Assembly: GCF_022376835.1 (NCBI RefSeq)
Contig: NZ_CP084606.1
Coordinates: forward strand, 986,501-1,050,500
Length of the DNA: 64,000 nt
Direction of reading: 5' to 3'
Origin: Brucepastera parasyntrophica
GTDB lineage: Bacteria; Spirochaetota; Spirochaetia; Treponematales; Treponemataceae
Shown one piece after another: positions 1 through 8,202 of the stretch. How positions within the stretch are numbered: position 1 is the stretch's first letter; every line of letters begins with the position of its first letter. The position numbers and the translations under genes are program-made. The notes under the pieces were generated by a model. That model had not been told where the DNA came from. It did no database searches and saw only the letters and a list, made by a program, of their open reading frames with translations.

Positions 1-1508
1 ACAAACCAGGGATGGCTTTTCAGTTCGACAATTTCAATAAGATTACGGTCAGGATTTCTTCCGGCAAATATCATATCTGAAGACTCAAACTGTTCCCTGA
101 ACAGATTATTGAATTCATAGCGGTGACGGTGGCGTTCCTGAACTTCATGGACCTTATAAGCCTTTTCCGACAGACTTCCCTCGGAAAGAAGACAGGTGCA
201 GGCGCCGAGCCGGAGTGTTCCGCCCAGGTCAACATCTTTTTGATCAGGCATAAGATCAATAACCGGATGTTCAGTGTTTTTTGAAAATTCCGTGGAATTC
301 GCATCATCCATTCCAAGAACATTCCGCGCAAATTCAATAACAGAAATCTGCATTCCAAGACATATCCCGAAATAAGGGATTTTATGTTCGCGGGCATAAC
401 GCGCGGAAAGAATCATACCGGTCGTTCCCCTGTCCCCGAAGCCGCCGGGAATGATTATGCCGTCGGCTTTTTCAAGCAGTTCGGCGGCTTTTTCGGGAGT
501 CTGTATATTCTCGGAATCGATCCAGTCAATTTTTACCCGTGTGTTATGGAAAATACCGCCGGCGGTTAATGCTTCCGCGACACTGAGATAGGAATCATGC
601 AGATCAATATATTTTCCCACAAGGGCAATGGTTATTTCAGTTTCAGGATGATAAAATTTGTGAACCATTGCCTTCCATTCGGTCAGGGCGGGTTCGGCGT
701 CAGGAAGGTTCAAAAGGGATATGAGTTTTTTCCCGATCCCTTCCCTTTCAAGCATAAGAGGCACTTCATAAATTGATTTCGCGGTAAGATTTTCGATTAT
801 TGAGTCCTGGGAAACATTGCAGAACAAGCCCAGTTTTTCTCTTATTGATTTTGTCAGCTGTTTTTCGCTACGGCACATTATTATATCAGGCTGGATTCCA
901 AAACCAAGAAGCTCCTTGACGCTGTGCTGCATTGGTTTTGTTTTGATTTCCCCGCATTCCTTCAGATAGGGCAAAAGGCCAAGATGAATAAATGCGCAAT
1001 TTTCCCTTCCAACGGAAAACTTTATCTGGCGGATCGCCTCGATAAACGGAAGGGACTCTATGTCACCGACAGTGCCTCCGATTTCGGTAATAACAACATC
1101 GGCGCCGGTTTCAGTTGCGGTTTGCAGTATACGGCTTTTTATTTCATCCGTTACATGAGGTATTACCTGAACAGTTTCTCCCTGAAAATCTCCGGCCCGT
1201 TCCCTGTCAAGCAGGGATTTATACACCTTGCCTGATGTTGTATTATTGAATTTGTGCAGGGTTACATCGGTAAAACGTTCATAATGGCCGAGATCGAGGT
1301 CTGTTTCCCCTCCGTCAATCGTGACAAAAACTTCACCATGCTGAAAGGGGTCCATGGTTCCCGGATCGATATTAAGATAGGGATCAAATTTCTGGTTCTC
1401 TACTTTCAGACCCCGGCTTTTCAGCAGGAGTCCGATAGATGCTGCGGCAATACCCTTCCCCAGAGAAGAAACAACACCACCCGTAATAAAAATAAATTTT
1501 GTAGCCAT
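1..1508 (-). CDS. pyrG: CTP synthase (partial, 3' end beyond the left edge)
   Basis: Makes CTP from UTP with glutamine or ammonia, the last step of pyrimidine nucleotide synthesis in the cytoplasm. The gene starts at the ATG at 1508, preceded by a GGGGA/AAAGG-type ribosome site, and about 502 codons are visible of a family length near 535. The N-terminus carries the synthetase P-loop region ([12 protein letters not shown]) and the [19 protein letters not shown] block. The C-terminal half has the class I glutamine amidotransferase nucleophile motif (GICLGMQ) and the later HRHRYEFNN block. The terminal His-x-Glu lies outside the window. It is transcribed in the same direction as amtB, but a terminator between them makes it a separate unit. 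Identification is secure from the motifs. Confidence 0.97.
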   Translation of the reverse strand, partial: MATKFIFITGGVVSSLGKGIAAASIGLLLKSRGLKVENQKFDPYLNIDPGTMDPFQHGEVFVTIDGGETDLDLGHYERFTDVTLHKFNNTTSGKVYKSLLDRERAGDFQGETVQVIPHVTDEIKSRILQTATETGADVVITEIGGTVGDIESLPFIEAIRQIKFSVGRENCAFIHLGLLPYLKECGEIKTKPMQHSVKELLGFGIQPDIIMCRSEKQLTKSIREKLGLFCNVSQDSIIENLTAKSIYEVPLMLEREGIGKKLISLLNLPDAEPALTEWKAMVHKFYHPETEITIALVGKYIDLHDSYLSVAEALTAGGIFHNTRVKIDWIDSENIQTPEKAAELLEKADGIIIPGGFGDRGTTGMILSARYAREHKIPYFGICLGMQISVIEFARNVLGMDDANSTEFSKNTEHPVIDLMPDQKDVDLGGTLRLGACTCLLSEGSLSEKAYKVHEVQERHRHRYEFNNLFREQFESSDMIFAGRNPDRNLIEIVELKSHPWF

Positions 1509-1577
1509 CCTTTAATCCCCTTTCCCAAAAAATCAATAATACTATAGAAAACCTTAAAACGCTTTTTTCTGAATACA

Positions 1578-1616
1578 GGCATAAAACAAAAAGCACCCGG
1601 CCGTAGGACCGGGCAC
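1578..1616 (-). terminator. Intrinsic terminator after amtB
   Basis: On the minus strand a GC-rich hairpin (GTGCCCGG / CCGGGTGC arms, 1593-1616) is followed by a T-rich run (1581-1592). It lies about 70 nt past the amtB stop codon and separates the nitrogen operon from pyrG. Confidence 0.85.
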
Positions 1617-1687
1617 AATTTATAATATATATTATATACTTATTTTTTCAAGAATACCATCTGTTTTATCATAAACCGGAACTGAAT

Positions 1688-2956
1688 CTACTGGATATTC
1701 TTGTCAATGCCCCACTCCGGATACGCGCTGTTCCCATGTTCAGTAAGGTCCAAACCCGCCTTTTCTTCTTCAGCCGGAACCCGGAGTCCTATGGTCTTTT
1801 TGATAAGAAAGAACATAATGCCGGTTGTCAGAAGGACCCACGCGCCTACAGCTATTACCCCAAGGACCTGAACGCCCAGCAGAGCGAAGCCGCCGCCGTA
1901 AAACAGCCCGCGGATTGCGTCAGAGCCTTCACCGTAACGGGCAAACAGTCCGACAGCCAGGGTTCCCCAGATGCCGCAAAGAAGATGAACGGAGGTAGCG
2001 CCTACCGGATCATCAACCTTAAGAATTCTGTCAAAGAACTCGACACCAAAGACTATCAGAATACCGGCCACAAAGCCGATCGCAATCGCGCCATAGAAAG
2101 TCACTACCTGACAGCCCGCGGTAATAGCCACAAGGCCTGCAAGCGCACCGTTCAAAGTCATTGACAGGTCCGGCTTTCCATAGCGGAACCAGGTTAAAAA
2201 CATGGTAACAATTGCTGCTACAGCGGCCGCAAGGTTTGTTGTCATTGCAATATACCCTATTTCCGGAGTTACAGCAAGAGTCGAACCGGGATTAAACCCG
2301 AACCATCCCATCCAGAGGATAAACACACCGGTGGCGCCGAGCGGCAGGTTATGTCCGGGAATGGCGTTTATCTTTCCGTCCGGACCGTATTTTCCTATGC
2401 GGGGACCGAGAAGAGCCGCTCCGGTAAGGGCAGCCCAGCCGCCGACGGAATGCACTGCTGTAGAACCTGCAAAATCGATAAATCCGATCTTTGAAAGCCA
2501 GCCGCCGCCCCAAATCCAGTGTCCGCTTATCGGATAAATACACAGGCTTATAACTATGCTGTAAACAATATAAGCCTTGAATTTTGTCCGTTCGGCCATG
2601 GCGCCGGAAACAATCGTAGCTGCGGTTGCGGCAAACATTGTCTGGAAGAAAATGAAAACTCCGGGTGAAAGGGATTCAAAAACATCCACTTTCAATGTTT
2701 CAGGCCGGAAAAAACCTGAAATTCCCATAAAACCCGCAAAACTGCTGCCGAACATCAGTCCGAAGCCCACAACATAATAGGCCACCGTTCCAAGTGAAAA
2801 ATCCATAAGGTTTTTCATTATGATGTTTACAGAGTTTTTTGAACGGGTAAAACCGGTTTCAACAAGCGCGAAACCAAGCTGCATAAAAAATACCAGAACA
2901 CCGCCCAGTATTACCCACATCATATCAATTTTCTGAACAATATCAATTAAATCCAT
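1688..2956 (-). CDS. amtB: Ammonium transporter (Amt/MEP/Rh family)
   Basis: Inner-membrane ammonium channel of about 422 residues with many hydrophobic segments. The two pore histidines expected of the family are visible in STAVHSVGGWAAL and SVHLLCGIWG. I place the start at the ATG at 2956, not the upstream ATG at 2983. A GGAGG ends 7 nt before 2956, and the extra nine residues of the longer form look like translated leader. It is the last gene of an ANTAR regulator-PII-Amt operon. In this family PII (GlnK) plugs the channel when nitrogen is plentiful. The gene is separated from glnK by an intrinsic terminator (2982-3042), so its expression probably needs readthrough of that hairpin or an unseen promoter. 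Confidence 0.96.
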   Translation of the reverse strand: MDLIDIVQKIDMMWVILGGVLVFFMQLGFALVETGFTRSKNSVNIIMKNLMDFSLGTVAYYVVGFGLMFGSSFAGFMGISGFFRPETLKVDVFESLSPGVFIFFQTMFAATAATIVSGAMAERTKFKAYIVYSIVISLCIYPISGHWIWGGGWLSKIGFIDFAGSTAVHSVGGWAALTGAALLGPRIGKYGPDGKINAIPGHNLPLGATGVFILWMGWFGFNPGSTLAVTPEIGYIAMTTNLAAAVAAIVTMFLTWFRYGKPDLSMTLNGALAGLVAITAGCQVVTFYGAIAIGFVAGILIVFGVEFFDRILKVDDPVGATSVHLLCGIWGTLAVGLFARYGEGSDAIRGLFYGGGFALLGVQVLGVIAVGAWVLLTTGIMFFLIKKTIGLRVPAEEEKAGLDLTEHGNSAYPEWGIDKNIQ

Positions 2957-2981
2957 ATCAACACCTCCAATCTGCCGGGTC

Positions 2982-3042
2982 AAAAAAAAGATTGATATGG
3001 CAGGTTTTGCTATTTCCGCAAACCTTAAGCCACACCAATCTT
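2982..3042 (-). terminator. Intercistronic terminator/attenuator between glnK and amtB
   Basis: Minus-strand RNA can form a 14-bp stem, including two G-U pairs, between 3042-3029 and 3001-2988. Eight U residues follow (2989-2982). An inner hairpin (GGTTTGC / GCAAAACC) lies in the loop. It sits between the rejoined glnK stop codon (3068) and the amtB ribosome site (about 2965). It would therefore terminate amtB transcription unless overcome. Confidence 0.8.
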
Positions 3043-3067
3043 CTTTGATGGCGATCCTTTCTTTTTG

Positions 3068-3405
3068 CTACAGGGCAGTTCTTCCGTTTTCTCCTGTCCG
3101 GATTCTGACTGCATCTTCAACGTCATATACGAAAATCTTACCGTCGCCCTGGACTCCCGTGGAAATCTGCCGGCATAGAGCATCAACGATTTCCTGTTTT
3201 TTTCACTCGCAACAACCGTCTCAACTTTTATTTTCGGCAGCAGATTAACCGTATATTCGGTACCCCGGTATGAATGGGTCACACCCTTCTGGTTTCCGAA
3301 ACCCATAATATTTGTGACCATCATACCTGACGCGCCCAAATCATTCAGAATATTCTTGACTACTTCAAGTTTTTCGGAGCGGATAATAATCTCCAGCTTT
3401 TTCAT
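3068..3405 (-). CDS. glnK: Nitrogen regulatory protein PII (GlnK type), frameshifted in this sequence
   Basis: PII trimer that senses 2-oxoglutarate/ATP/ADP and controls the ammonium channel encoded next to it. The first half reads cleanly (MKKLEIIIRSEKL, then the T-loop YRGTEY with the tyrosine equivalent to the uridylylation site). After ...VVASEK the open frame drifts into non-family sequence. The -1 frame continues exactly as PII: EIVDALCRQISTGVQGDGKIFVYDV, then RIRTGE, with a stop at 3068. Rejoined length is 112 residues, the normal PII length. The slip lies in a run of seven A (minus strand), where eight would restore the frame. A missing base is most likely because many genes here show the same defect. 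The site is also a perfect A AAA AAC slippery heptamer in the zero frame. Unrepaired, the frame runs to 3025. Confidence 0.93.
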
Positions 3406-3462
3406 AGCACCTCCATGAAATTCCGTTTTTCCTTCAGTAATTGACTGACTCCTGTTTCCGCG

Positions 3463-4032
3463 CTACATTGCGAAAGAATCATCAATAACCATCCGGGCGG
3501 CCTGAATCAGTTTCAGTCCGCGGTCCATACTTGATTTCTGCAGAAAACGGTGCGCCTGCGATTCCGTCATTTGATAGCGGTCCATAAGCATTTTTTTAGC
3601 CTGCAGGATCAGAAGCTTCTCTTCCGCAGACCGCTCATGAATATACTCTTTGCCGGCGGGACGGAAACCCTTTAAAGCCGCTTCGGCCGCAGCAGCTTTT
3701 TCGGCCCGTTCAATTGCATCAATCAGGTCTATTGATCCGAGAGGATATGAGATAACAACCATATCTTCCCTTGTTATTAAATCGTCCTGGTGGGGCAATA
3801 CCACAGTGACCATAGCCAGCCGTCCGTTCAGGGCAGTTTGCAGGCCTTCTGCAGTCATGTCGGCAAACTGGAACCCGCTTACAACAACCATACTGGTACA
3901 GAAGTCAGCTACACGGATCAGTTCGGCGCCTGTTTTGCATGAGTATTCTATGTTATAGCCTTCCCTGAGCAGAATGGTTTTTACCCACTCCGACAGTAAG
4001 GGATTTGAAAACGCTATAATAATACTCCGCAT
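3463..4032 (-). CDS. ANTAR-domain regulator of the ammonium operon, with a pseudo-receiver domain
   Basis: 189 residues. The C-terminal ~55 residues (from about 132) match the ANTAR RNA-binding domain, with an AKKMLMDRYQMTESQAHRFL core followed by RGLKLIQAARMVID. ANTAR proteins act as antiterminators by stabilising small hexaloop hairpins in leader RNA. The N-terminal ~115 residues have receiver-like spacing but lack the phospho-accepting aspartate at the end of strand 3 (VVVSGFQFADMT) and the conserved Lys-Pro (ISYPL instead). This is therefore probably a pseudo-receiver controlled by a partner or ligand. It is the first gene of the operon with glnK and amtB. NitR-like ANTAR regulators of nitrogen genes are known in other bacteria, but orthology is not shown here. 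Confidence 0.88.
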   Translation of the reverse strand: MRSIIIAFSNPLLSEWVKTILLREGYNIEYSCKTGAELIRVADFCTSMVVVSGFQFADMTAEGLQTALNGRLAMVTVVLPHQDDLITREDMVVISYPLGSIDLIDAIERAEKAAAAEAALKGFRPAGKEYIHERSAEEKLLILQAKKMLMDRYQMTESQAHRFLQKSSMDRGLKLIQAARMVIDDSFAM

Positions 4033-4061
4033 TTTGACTCCTCACCTCATGTCATGTTATT

Positions 4062-4085
4062 TTTGTTCAGACCGGTCTGAACAAA
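4062..4085 (-). promoter_or_regulatory. Perfect palindrome/hexaloop hairpin in the nitR-glnK-amtB leader
   Basis: A 24-nt perfect inverted repeat whose arms include TTGTTCAG and CTGAACAA around a central ACCGGT. As RNA it gives a 9-bp stem with a six-base loop having A at position 1 and G at position 4, the loop signature described for ANTAR targets. It ends 29 nt before the ANTAR gene start. As DNA it could equally be an operator. Confidence 0.55.
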
Positions 4086-4175
4086 TCCATTGAGCTGTTT
4101 TTCAAACGACAAAAAAGCATAATCATAACAACAGTATATACAAATACTTTTTGCTGTCACAATATCCGCAGGCAC

Positions 4176-4221
4176 AAAAAAAAGACATCCCCATATATTA
4201 AATACGGGAACGTCTTTGTTC
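4176..4221 (-). terminator. Leader terminator with overlapping hexaloop hairpin (candidate ANTAR attenuator)
   Basis: About 10-15 nt after the predicted transcription start, minus-strand RNA forms an 11-bp hairpin (arms 4216-4206 and 4192-4182). Eight U residues follow (4183-4176). The G-U pairs work only on the minus strand. Overlapping its 5' arm is an alternative small hairpin, GAAC-AAAGAC-GUUC (4221-4208). Its six-base loop has A1 and G4, and forming it would break the terminator. This is the layout expected of an antitermination switch, although a second tandem hairpin upstream is not visible. Confidence 0.7.
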
Positions 4222-4236
4222 TTTCCGATGAATAGT

Positions 4237-4265
4237 ATCATAATGAAAAGGTTTTTATCTGTCAA
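4237..4265 (-). promoter_or_regulatory. Sigma-70 promoter of the nitrogen operon
   Basis: TTGACA (4265-4260), a 17-nt spacer and TATGAT (4242-4237) on the minus strand, a near-consensus promoter. The expected start is near 4230, immediately upstream of the leader terminator. Confidence 0.85.
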
Positions 4266-4315
4266 GTATATTTATTCGTTTTTTATATATTTTTATGTAT
4301 ATTTATTCAAAAAAA

Positions 4316-4984
4316 TCAAGCCCAGAAATCAGAGGAAAGCGCGTCATAAAAAGAAGGAACGGACCGCCAGACACGGTCAAGGATTTCCCGGGGAGGATCG
4401 ATAAGATCTTTAATAAAAACAGGCTTCATTCCTGCGTCAGATGCGGCCTGAAGCCCGGGCGGCGAGTCCTCAAAAACAATAATAGCATCGGCCGGAATAT
4501 CAAAGCCCGCAGCCTGTATCAGTCTGTCCCGTGCGAGGAGAAAAATATCAGGAAAGGGCTTCCCTCTGGCCGCTTCATTTCCGAAAACACAGGCTTTAAA
4601 AAACCTGAGAAAACCGGCCATTTCCAGCATTCCCTTGGCGTCATCAGATCCTGTCGAGGTGGCCAGCCCCGCGGGAATATTCCGGTCAGAAAGAAACTGT
4701 AATATTTCCCTCGCCCCCGGTTTTTCAGGAGGGCCGTAATCAGCTATATAGGAACGGACCCATGTATCGGTACGGGCATAAAAGTCATCATACGGAAAAT
4801 CTTCGCCCATTGCTTTAAGAACAGTAAGCTTTGTGTCCCGGGCATTCCGCCCTACACAGGACAAAAAAAGACGGTCATCCATTTGATACCCAAGGAGTCC
4901 GGCCGTCTTTTTCCAGGCCTCGCCGTAAAGGCGCTCCGTATCAAACAGAATCCCGTCCATATCAAAAACCGCTGCACATATCAT
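4316..4984 (-). CDS. HAD-superfamily phosphatase (phosphoglycolate phosphatase/beta-phosphoglucomutase-like)
   Basis: 222 residues, a cytoplasmic haloacid-dehalogenase-type hydrolase. Motif I is FDMDGILFDTE with the nucleophile Asp and general acid Asp. A helical cap follows. Motif II is the Thr/Ser in LATSTGSDD, motif III the Lys in RGKPFPDIF, and motif IV the acidic pair in IVFEDSPPG. The cap type and the EDSPPGLQAA sequence place it in the PGMB/CbbY/Gph group, but substrate cannot be read from sequence. No Shine-Dalgarno precedes the ATG at 4984. A TATAAT box (4997-4992) sits seven bases upstream, so the transcript may be leaderless. It lies alone between the sigma gene and the nitrogen operon. 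Confidence 0.87.
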   Translation of the reverse strand: MICAAVFDMDGILFDTERLYGEAWKKTAGLLGYQMDDRLFLSCVGRNARDTKLTVLKAMGEDFPYDDFYARTDTWVRSYIADYGPPEKPGAREILQFLSDRNIPAGLATSTGSDDAKGMLEMAGFLRFFKACVFGNEAARGKPFPDIFLLARDRLIQAAGFDIPADAIIVFEDSPPGLQAASDAGMKPVFIKDLIDPPREILDRVWRSVPSFYDALSSDFWA

Positions 4985-5030
4985 ACAGCGGATTATACCT
5001 GAAAAGCCGCTATAGGGCTATCAGCAGGCA

Positions 5031-5894
5031 TTAGGCAACATAGGCCTGCAGCCGGTCCATCCGTGCCGGATGCTGCAGTCTGCGGATGGCTTTTTTCTCA
5101 ATCTGGCGTATTCTTTCCTTCGTCAGGTTAAAATTATTGCCTATCTCCTTCAGAGACATTGCCCGGTAACCGTTTAACCCATAACGGTAACGGATAACCT
5201 CCGCTTCCTTTGGAGTCAGGGTTTCAAGTACGGAATCAATTTCTTCCTGGAGGCTTGAAGTAATAACATAATCTTCAGGCTGCTCATACCGGGTATCCTC
5301 AAGAAAATCCCCGACATTGCTGCTTTCACGGTCGGAATATACGGGAGAATCAAGGGAAACCATTTCCCTGGTGATATTTACAAGGTCATTAACATGTTCC
5401 TGTTTCATATTAAGAAACTCGGCAATTTCGCGAAGCTCTGATTCTTCAGACTGGTTCCGCGATACTTCCTTGCGGGCCTTTTCAATCTGGACAAGTTCAT
5501 TTGCGCGGTTAAGGGGAAGGCGGATCATGCGCGATTTTTCGCAGATAGCTTTAAGAATAGCCTGACGGATCCACCATACTGCGTAGGAAATAAAATGATA
5601 ACCCTTTGTCGCATCAAAACGTTCTACCGCATTAAGAAGGCCTATATTGCCTTCACTAATCAAATCAAGAAGCGGAAGCCCCTGGTTTTGATATTTTTTT
5701 GCAACATTAACCACAAATCTCAGATTTGCCTTCACCAATTTTTCCTTAGCAGCCGGATCACCAGCCGCAGCAGCCATCGCTGTTGAATATTCCTCTTCAC
5801 GGGTCAGCAGCGGGATAGCATTTATTTCTTTCAAATATGTTGAAAGAACATTCTCATCTTGCGGTCTGTTTTTTTCAATTGTTGTGTTGCTCAT
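5031..5894 (-). CDS. Short sigma-70 family sigma factor (group 2, RpoS/RpoD-like)
   Basis: 287 residues, with regions 1.2 to 4.2 but no region 1.1 or large non-conserved insert, so it is much shorter than a housekeeping RpoD. Region 1.2 is STYLKEINAIPLLTREEE. Region 2 includes LRFVVNVAKKYQ, DLISEGNIGLL and the -10 recognition and melting segment GYHFISYAVWWIRQAI. Region 4.2 is the helix-turn-helix MSLKEIGNNFNLTKERIRQI. It redirects RNA polymerase to an alternative or overlapping promoter set. The ATG at 5894 has a GGGAGG 5 nt upstream. A perfect sigma-54 promoter lies 40-56 nt upstream, which would put this factor under RpoN. I recall a sigma-43 gene at the equivalent place next to groES in T. 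pallidum. Confidence 0.93.
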   Translation of the reverse strand: MSNTTIEKNRPQDENVLSTYLKEINAIPLLTREEEYSTAMAAAAGDPAAKEKLVKANLRFVVNVAKKYQNQGLPLLDLISEGNIGLLNAVERFDATKGYHFISYAVWWIRQAILKAICEKSRMIRLPLNRANELVQIEKARKEVSRNQSEESELREIAEFLNMKQEHVNDLVNITREMVSLDSPVYSDRESSNVGDFLEDTRYEQPEDYVITSSLQEEIDSVLETLTPKEAEVIRYRYGLNGYRAMSLKEIGNNFNLTKERIRQIEKKAIRRLQHPARMDRLQAYVA

Positions 5895-5933
5895 AATAAC
5901 CTCCCAGGGTCATATGCCCTGTAGCATTATATA

Positions 5934-5950
5934 AGCAAGTTTTGTGCCAA
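5934..5950 (-). promoter_or_regulatory. Sigma-54 (-24/-12) promoter upstream of the short sigma factor
   Basis: Minus strand reads TTGGCACAAAACTTGCT. This is an exact match to the RpoN consensus TTGGCAC-N5-TTGCW, with exactly ten bases between the GG and GC pairs. The predicted start is about 12 nt past the GC, leaving a leader of roughly 30 nt. A TATAAT just downstream could give an overlapping sigma-70 promoter, but its -35 is poor. Confidence 0.8.
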
Positions 5951-6100
5951 CAAAGAAGAAATAATAAATACTTGTATTGTATAGATTTACAGATAACAGA
6001 AAAACATCAAAAAGTTAAATTTGTGTAATTTTGACACAATTACAGCTATAGCTGGCATTTTTGGTTCATTATGAATCATTTTTCCCGCCATCATGATTAC

Positions 6101-6130
6101 TTGACCATAGCCGGATTTTATTCGTATATT
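6101..6130 (+). promoter_or_regulatory. Sigma-70 promoter of groES
   Basis: TTGACC (6101-6106), 18-nt spacer, TATATT (6125-6130). No CIRCE-type inverted repeat (HrcA operator) is visible around it. Confidence 0.7.
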
Positions 6131-6155
6131 ATTAAGCAAATCAGGAGGCAATATA

Positions 6156-6422
6156 ATGAAATTGAAGCCATTGGCAGACCGTGTTTTAGTAAAAACTGAT
6201 AAATTGGAAGCAAAAACGGCAAGCGGCATTATTATTCCCGATACGGCTCAGGAAAAAACCCAGACAGCCGTTGTTGTCGCAGTAGGCGATGACAAGGAAA
6301 AAATAACCGTTTCCGCCGGACAGAAAGTAATGTATGATAAGTACGCCGGAACGCCTGTAAAAATTGATGGTGAAGACCATCTTATCCTTAAAGCTGCTGA
6401 TATTATTGCTGTAATTGAATAA
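6156..6422 (+). CDS. groES: Co-chaperonin GroES (Hsp10)
   Basis: 88 residues, forming the heptameric lid of the GroEL folding chamber in the cytoplasm. The sequence begins MKLKPLADRVLVKTD. It contains the mobile-loop region TASGIIIPDTAQEKTQ and ends with the usual LILKAADIIAVIE strand. Start at ATG 6156 is fixed by an AGGAGG six to seven bases upstream. The gene stands alone with its own promoter and terminator, and groEL is not adjacent. It is divergent from the sigma factor gene. The intergenic region also holds a TTGTGT/ACACAA inverted repeat near 6020-6040 that could bind a regulator. Confidence 0.97.
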   Translation: MKLKPLADRVLVKTDKLEAKTASGIIIPDTAQEKTQTAVVVAVGDDKEKITVSAGQKVMYDKYAGTPVKIDGEDHLILKAADIIAVIE

Positions 6423-6444
6423 TTTCAGTCGATAACACGGAAAA

Positions 6445-6470
6445 GCCGTCCGTTTACCGGGCGGCTTTTT
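6445..6470 (+). terminator. groES terminator
   Basis: An 8-bp hairpin (GCCGTCCG, loop TTTAC, CGGGCGGC; 6445-6465) is followed by five T. It ends directly at the start of a dispersed repeat copy. Confidence 0.88.
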
Positions 6471-6524
6471 ATTCGTGGCGAGGGTTAATACTCCGCTGCT
6501 TTGCGGCGGGGTATTTTATTTTAA
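6467..6524 (+). repeat. Dispersed palindromic repeat, short form (copy 1)
   Basis: Begins TTTTATTCGTGGCGAGGG and ends in a 13-bp palindrome (AATACTCCGCTGC / GCGGCGGGGTATT) followed by TTTTATTTT. It is the compact version of the family also found at 26031, 32236, 47790, 50148, 52436 and 55447. It abuts the TPR gene stop codon and may serve as its terminator. Confidence 0.85.
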
Positions 6525-8202
6525 AAAATAATTTCCGTATCAATCTTCCTCAGGAGCGCGATGGCAGGATAATTGAACCGGTCAAGTTCTATGGCATAGC
6601 CCAGAACACTTTTGGCACGTTCGAAAGCCCGTATTGAAACCAGAATTACGGCAATCCTGTAATGCAGTTTGCTTTTCTGGATATTATCAGGGGCCATGCC
6701 GGCGGCAAGTGAAAGAGTATCGACGGCCTTCTCTGCCTCTCCCCTCTTGTTATACAGCAAACCAATATTTGCCAGGGCCGTCCAGGCATTCTTTTTATCA
6801 TTTGCGTAAAAATTGAAACTCTCTTCTGCAGAATCCAGATTACCGTAAGACGCTTCTTCAATGGCTGTATAAAAAAGCACATGCTCAGGCAGGGAATTAT
6901 TTAATTCAAAAACAGCGTCAAAATCGCCTCTCTCGGCGAAAAACCATAACGCGTATTCATATACCAGAGGCTCATCAGGATACAGCTCCATCAGATTCCA
7001 GAGTTCTTCCGCAGAAGAAAAAACCTCACCTGAATTACGCTGATTGAACCTGAATCTTTCAAGCAATATGCGGATGTCCGGTTCCCCGCCGGAGGCGGCA
7101 ACAGCCTCGCCGAGTACCCGGACCGCATCCTGTTTTGTAATCGGCGAATATTCGAGTTCCTGCTCACGCTCAAGCGTAAAAAAGCCCGCTCTTTCCAGAT
7201 CGGAGGTAATAGCGTCAGGATCTGCCGGAAAGGGTGCAGGAACACTTCGGACATACAGCGCAACGGCAGGATAAAACGCGGGGAAATACAGAAAACAATT
7301 TTCAAGATAGTTTTTTTCAGTACAGGGTCTTCTGCGGCAGCGGCGCTGTTATACCAGGGAAGAGGCGACAGACGGGAATATTTCTCTGAAGCAAGCTGCC
7401 AGCATGCCCGGGCATACCGGAAATCCCTGAGCGCCCATGCCGCATCGGCCGAGAGCATAAGTTCATCAAAACTCATCTTTTCAAGGTCCTGTTCCTGCAA
7501 AAAAAGAAACACCCGTTCATACAAACCGGCGTCATAATATAACAGCGAAGCGAAGTATCTCTCCTGGGGAGGGAAACCGGCAAAGTCTTCATCAAGAAGC
7601 ACCGCAGGCGGGTACAGGCTGATTGCAGGACGGAAAGCGCCCTGCCGGGCATACAACACCGCGGCGTTTCGCCGGAAAACAGGGTCAGCTGTAACAGAAT
7701 AGGCGGCGGAAGCATACTTTGGATCAAGCGAAGGAATAGCAGGGGATTTATCCAGAGTCGCGTTAATCCGGACATAGGCAGGCAAAGCGGAAAGCGGGGT
7801 TGAAATCAAAACATCCGAATACTCTTCGGCCTCCTGTTCCCGGCCGGCAAGGATCAGGGTATCAACAAGTACGGCCAAAAGGATTTCGTTTACAGGAAAC
7901 TGTTTTAACGCCGTATACAGGGTTTCAGCAGCCTGTCCGTATGCGGATATGGAGCGTTCGCGTTTTACAATTGAAAGCCACTGGCCGGTATTGCCCGCGC
8001 TTCTGCGGAGCCGCTGAAGTCTGTTAAGAGCTTCATGGTTTTTCCCGGAAATAATCAATTCATCTATTCCGGATAGAGAGGCAGAAAACTGTGTGCCGGC
8101 GCGGGATGACGAACGGCTGACAAAAAAAACAGTTAATGAAATGCCCAGAAGAATACAGGCAAATGCGGATAAAATAATTATGAGCTTTGTCTGCCCTTTC
8201 AT
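6521..8202 (-). CDS. TPR-repeat protein with N-terminal membrane anchor (frameshifted in this sequence)
   Basis: Rejoined length is about 560 residues. The N-terminus has a hydrophobic segment (LIIILSAFACILLGISLTVFF), so the bulk is probably periplasmic. The rest is helical and built of tetratricopeptide-like units, for example AWTALANIGLLYNKRGEAEKAV. The open frame from 8202 loses family character after PVLKKTILK, near 7313. There a run of seven A should be eight. The second frame then continues NYLENCFLYFPAFYP and runs through to 6521. The ATG at 7066 is therefore internal and not a separate gene. The gene overlaps the nusB stop codon by one base (TAATG), so it is translationally coupled to nusB. 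Function unknown; TPRs suggest a scaffold role in the envelope. T. pallidum has, as I recall, an uncharacterised gene at this position. Confidence 0.85.

Noticed and set aside
4047-4265. Leader peptide gene (72 codons) upstream of the ANTAR gene
   Set aside because: No ribosome site, starts inside the promoter and reads through the terminator hairpin; sequence is not peptide-like.
5895-6155. CIRCE heat-shock operator at groES
   Set aside because: No TTAGCACTC-N9-GAGTGCTAA pattern is present; only an unrelated TTGTGT/ACACAA repeat.
6521-7066. Separate small TPR gene
   Set aside because: It is the second half of the frameshifted TPR gene starting at 8202.
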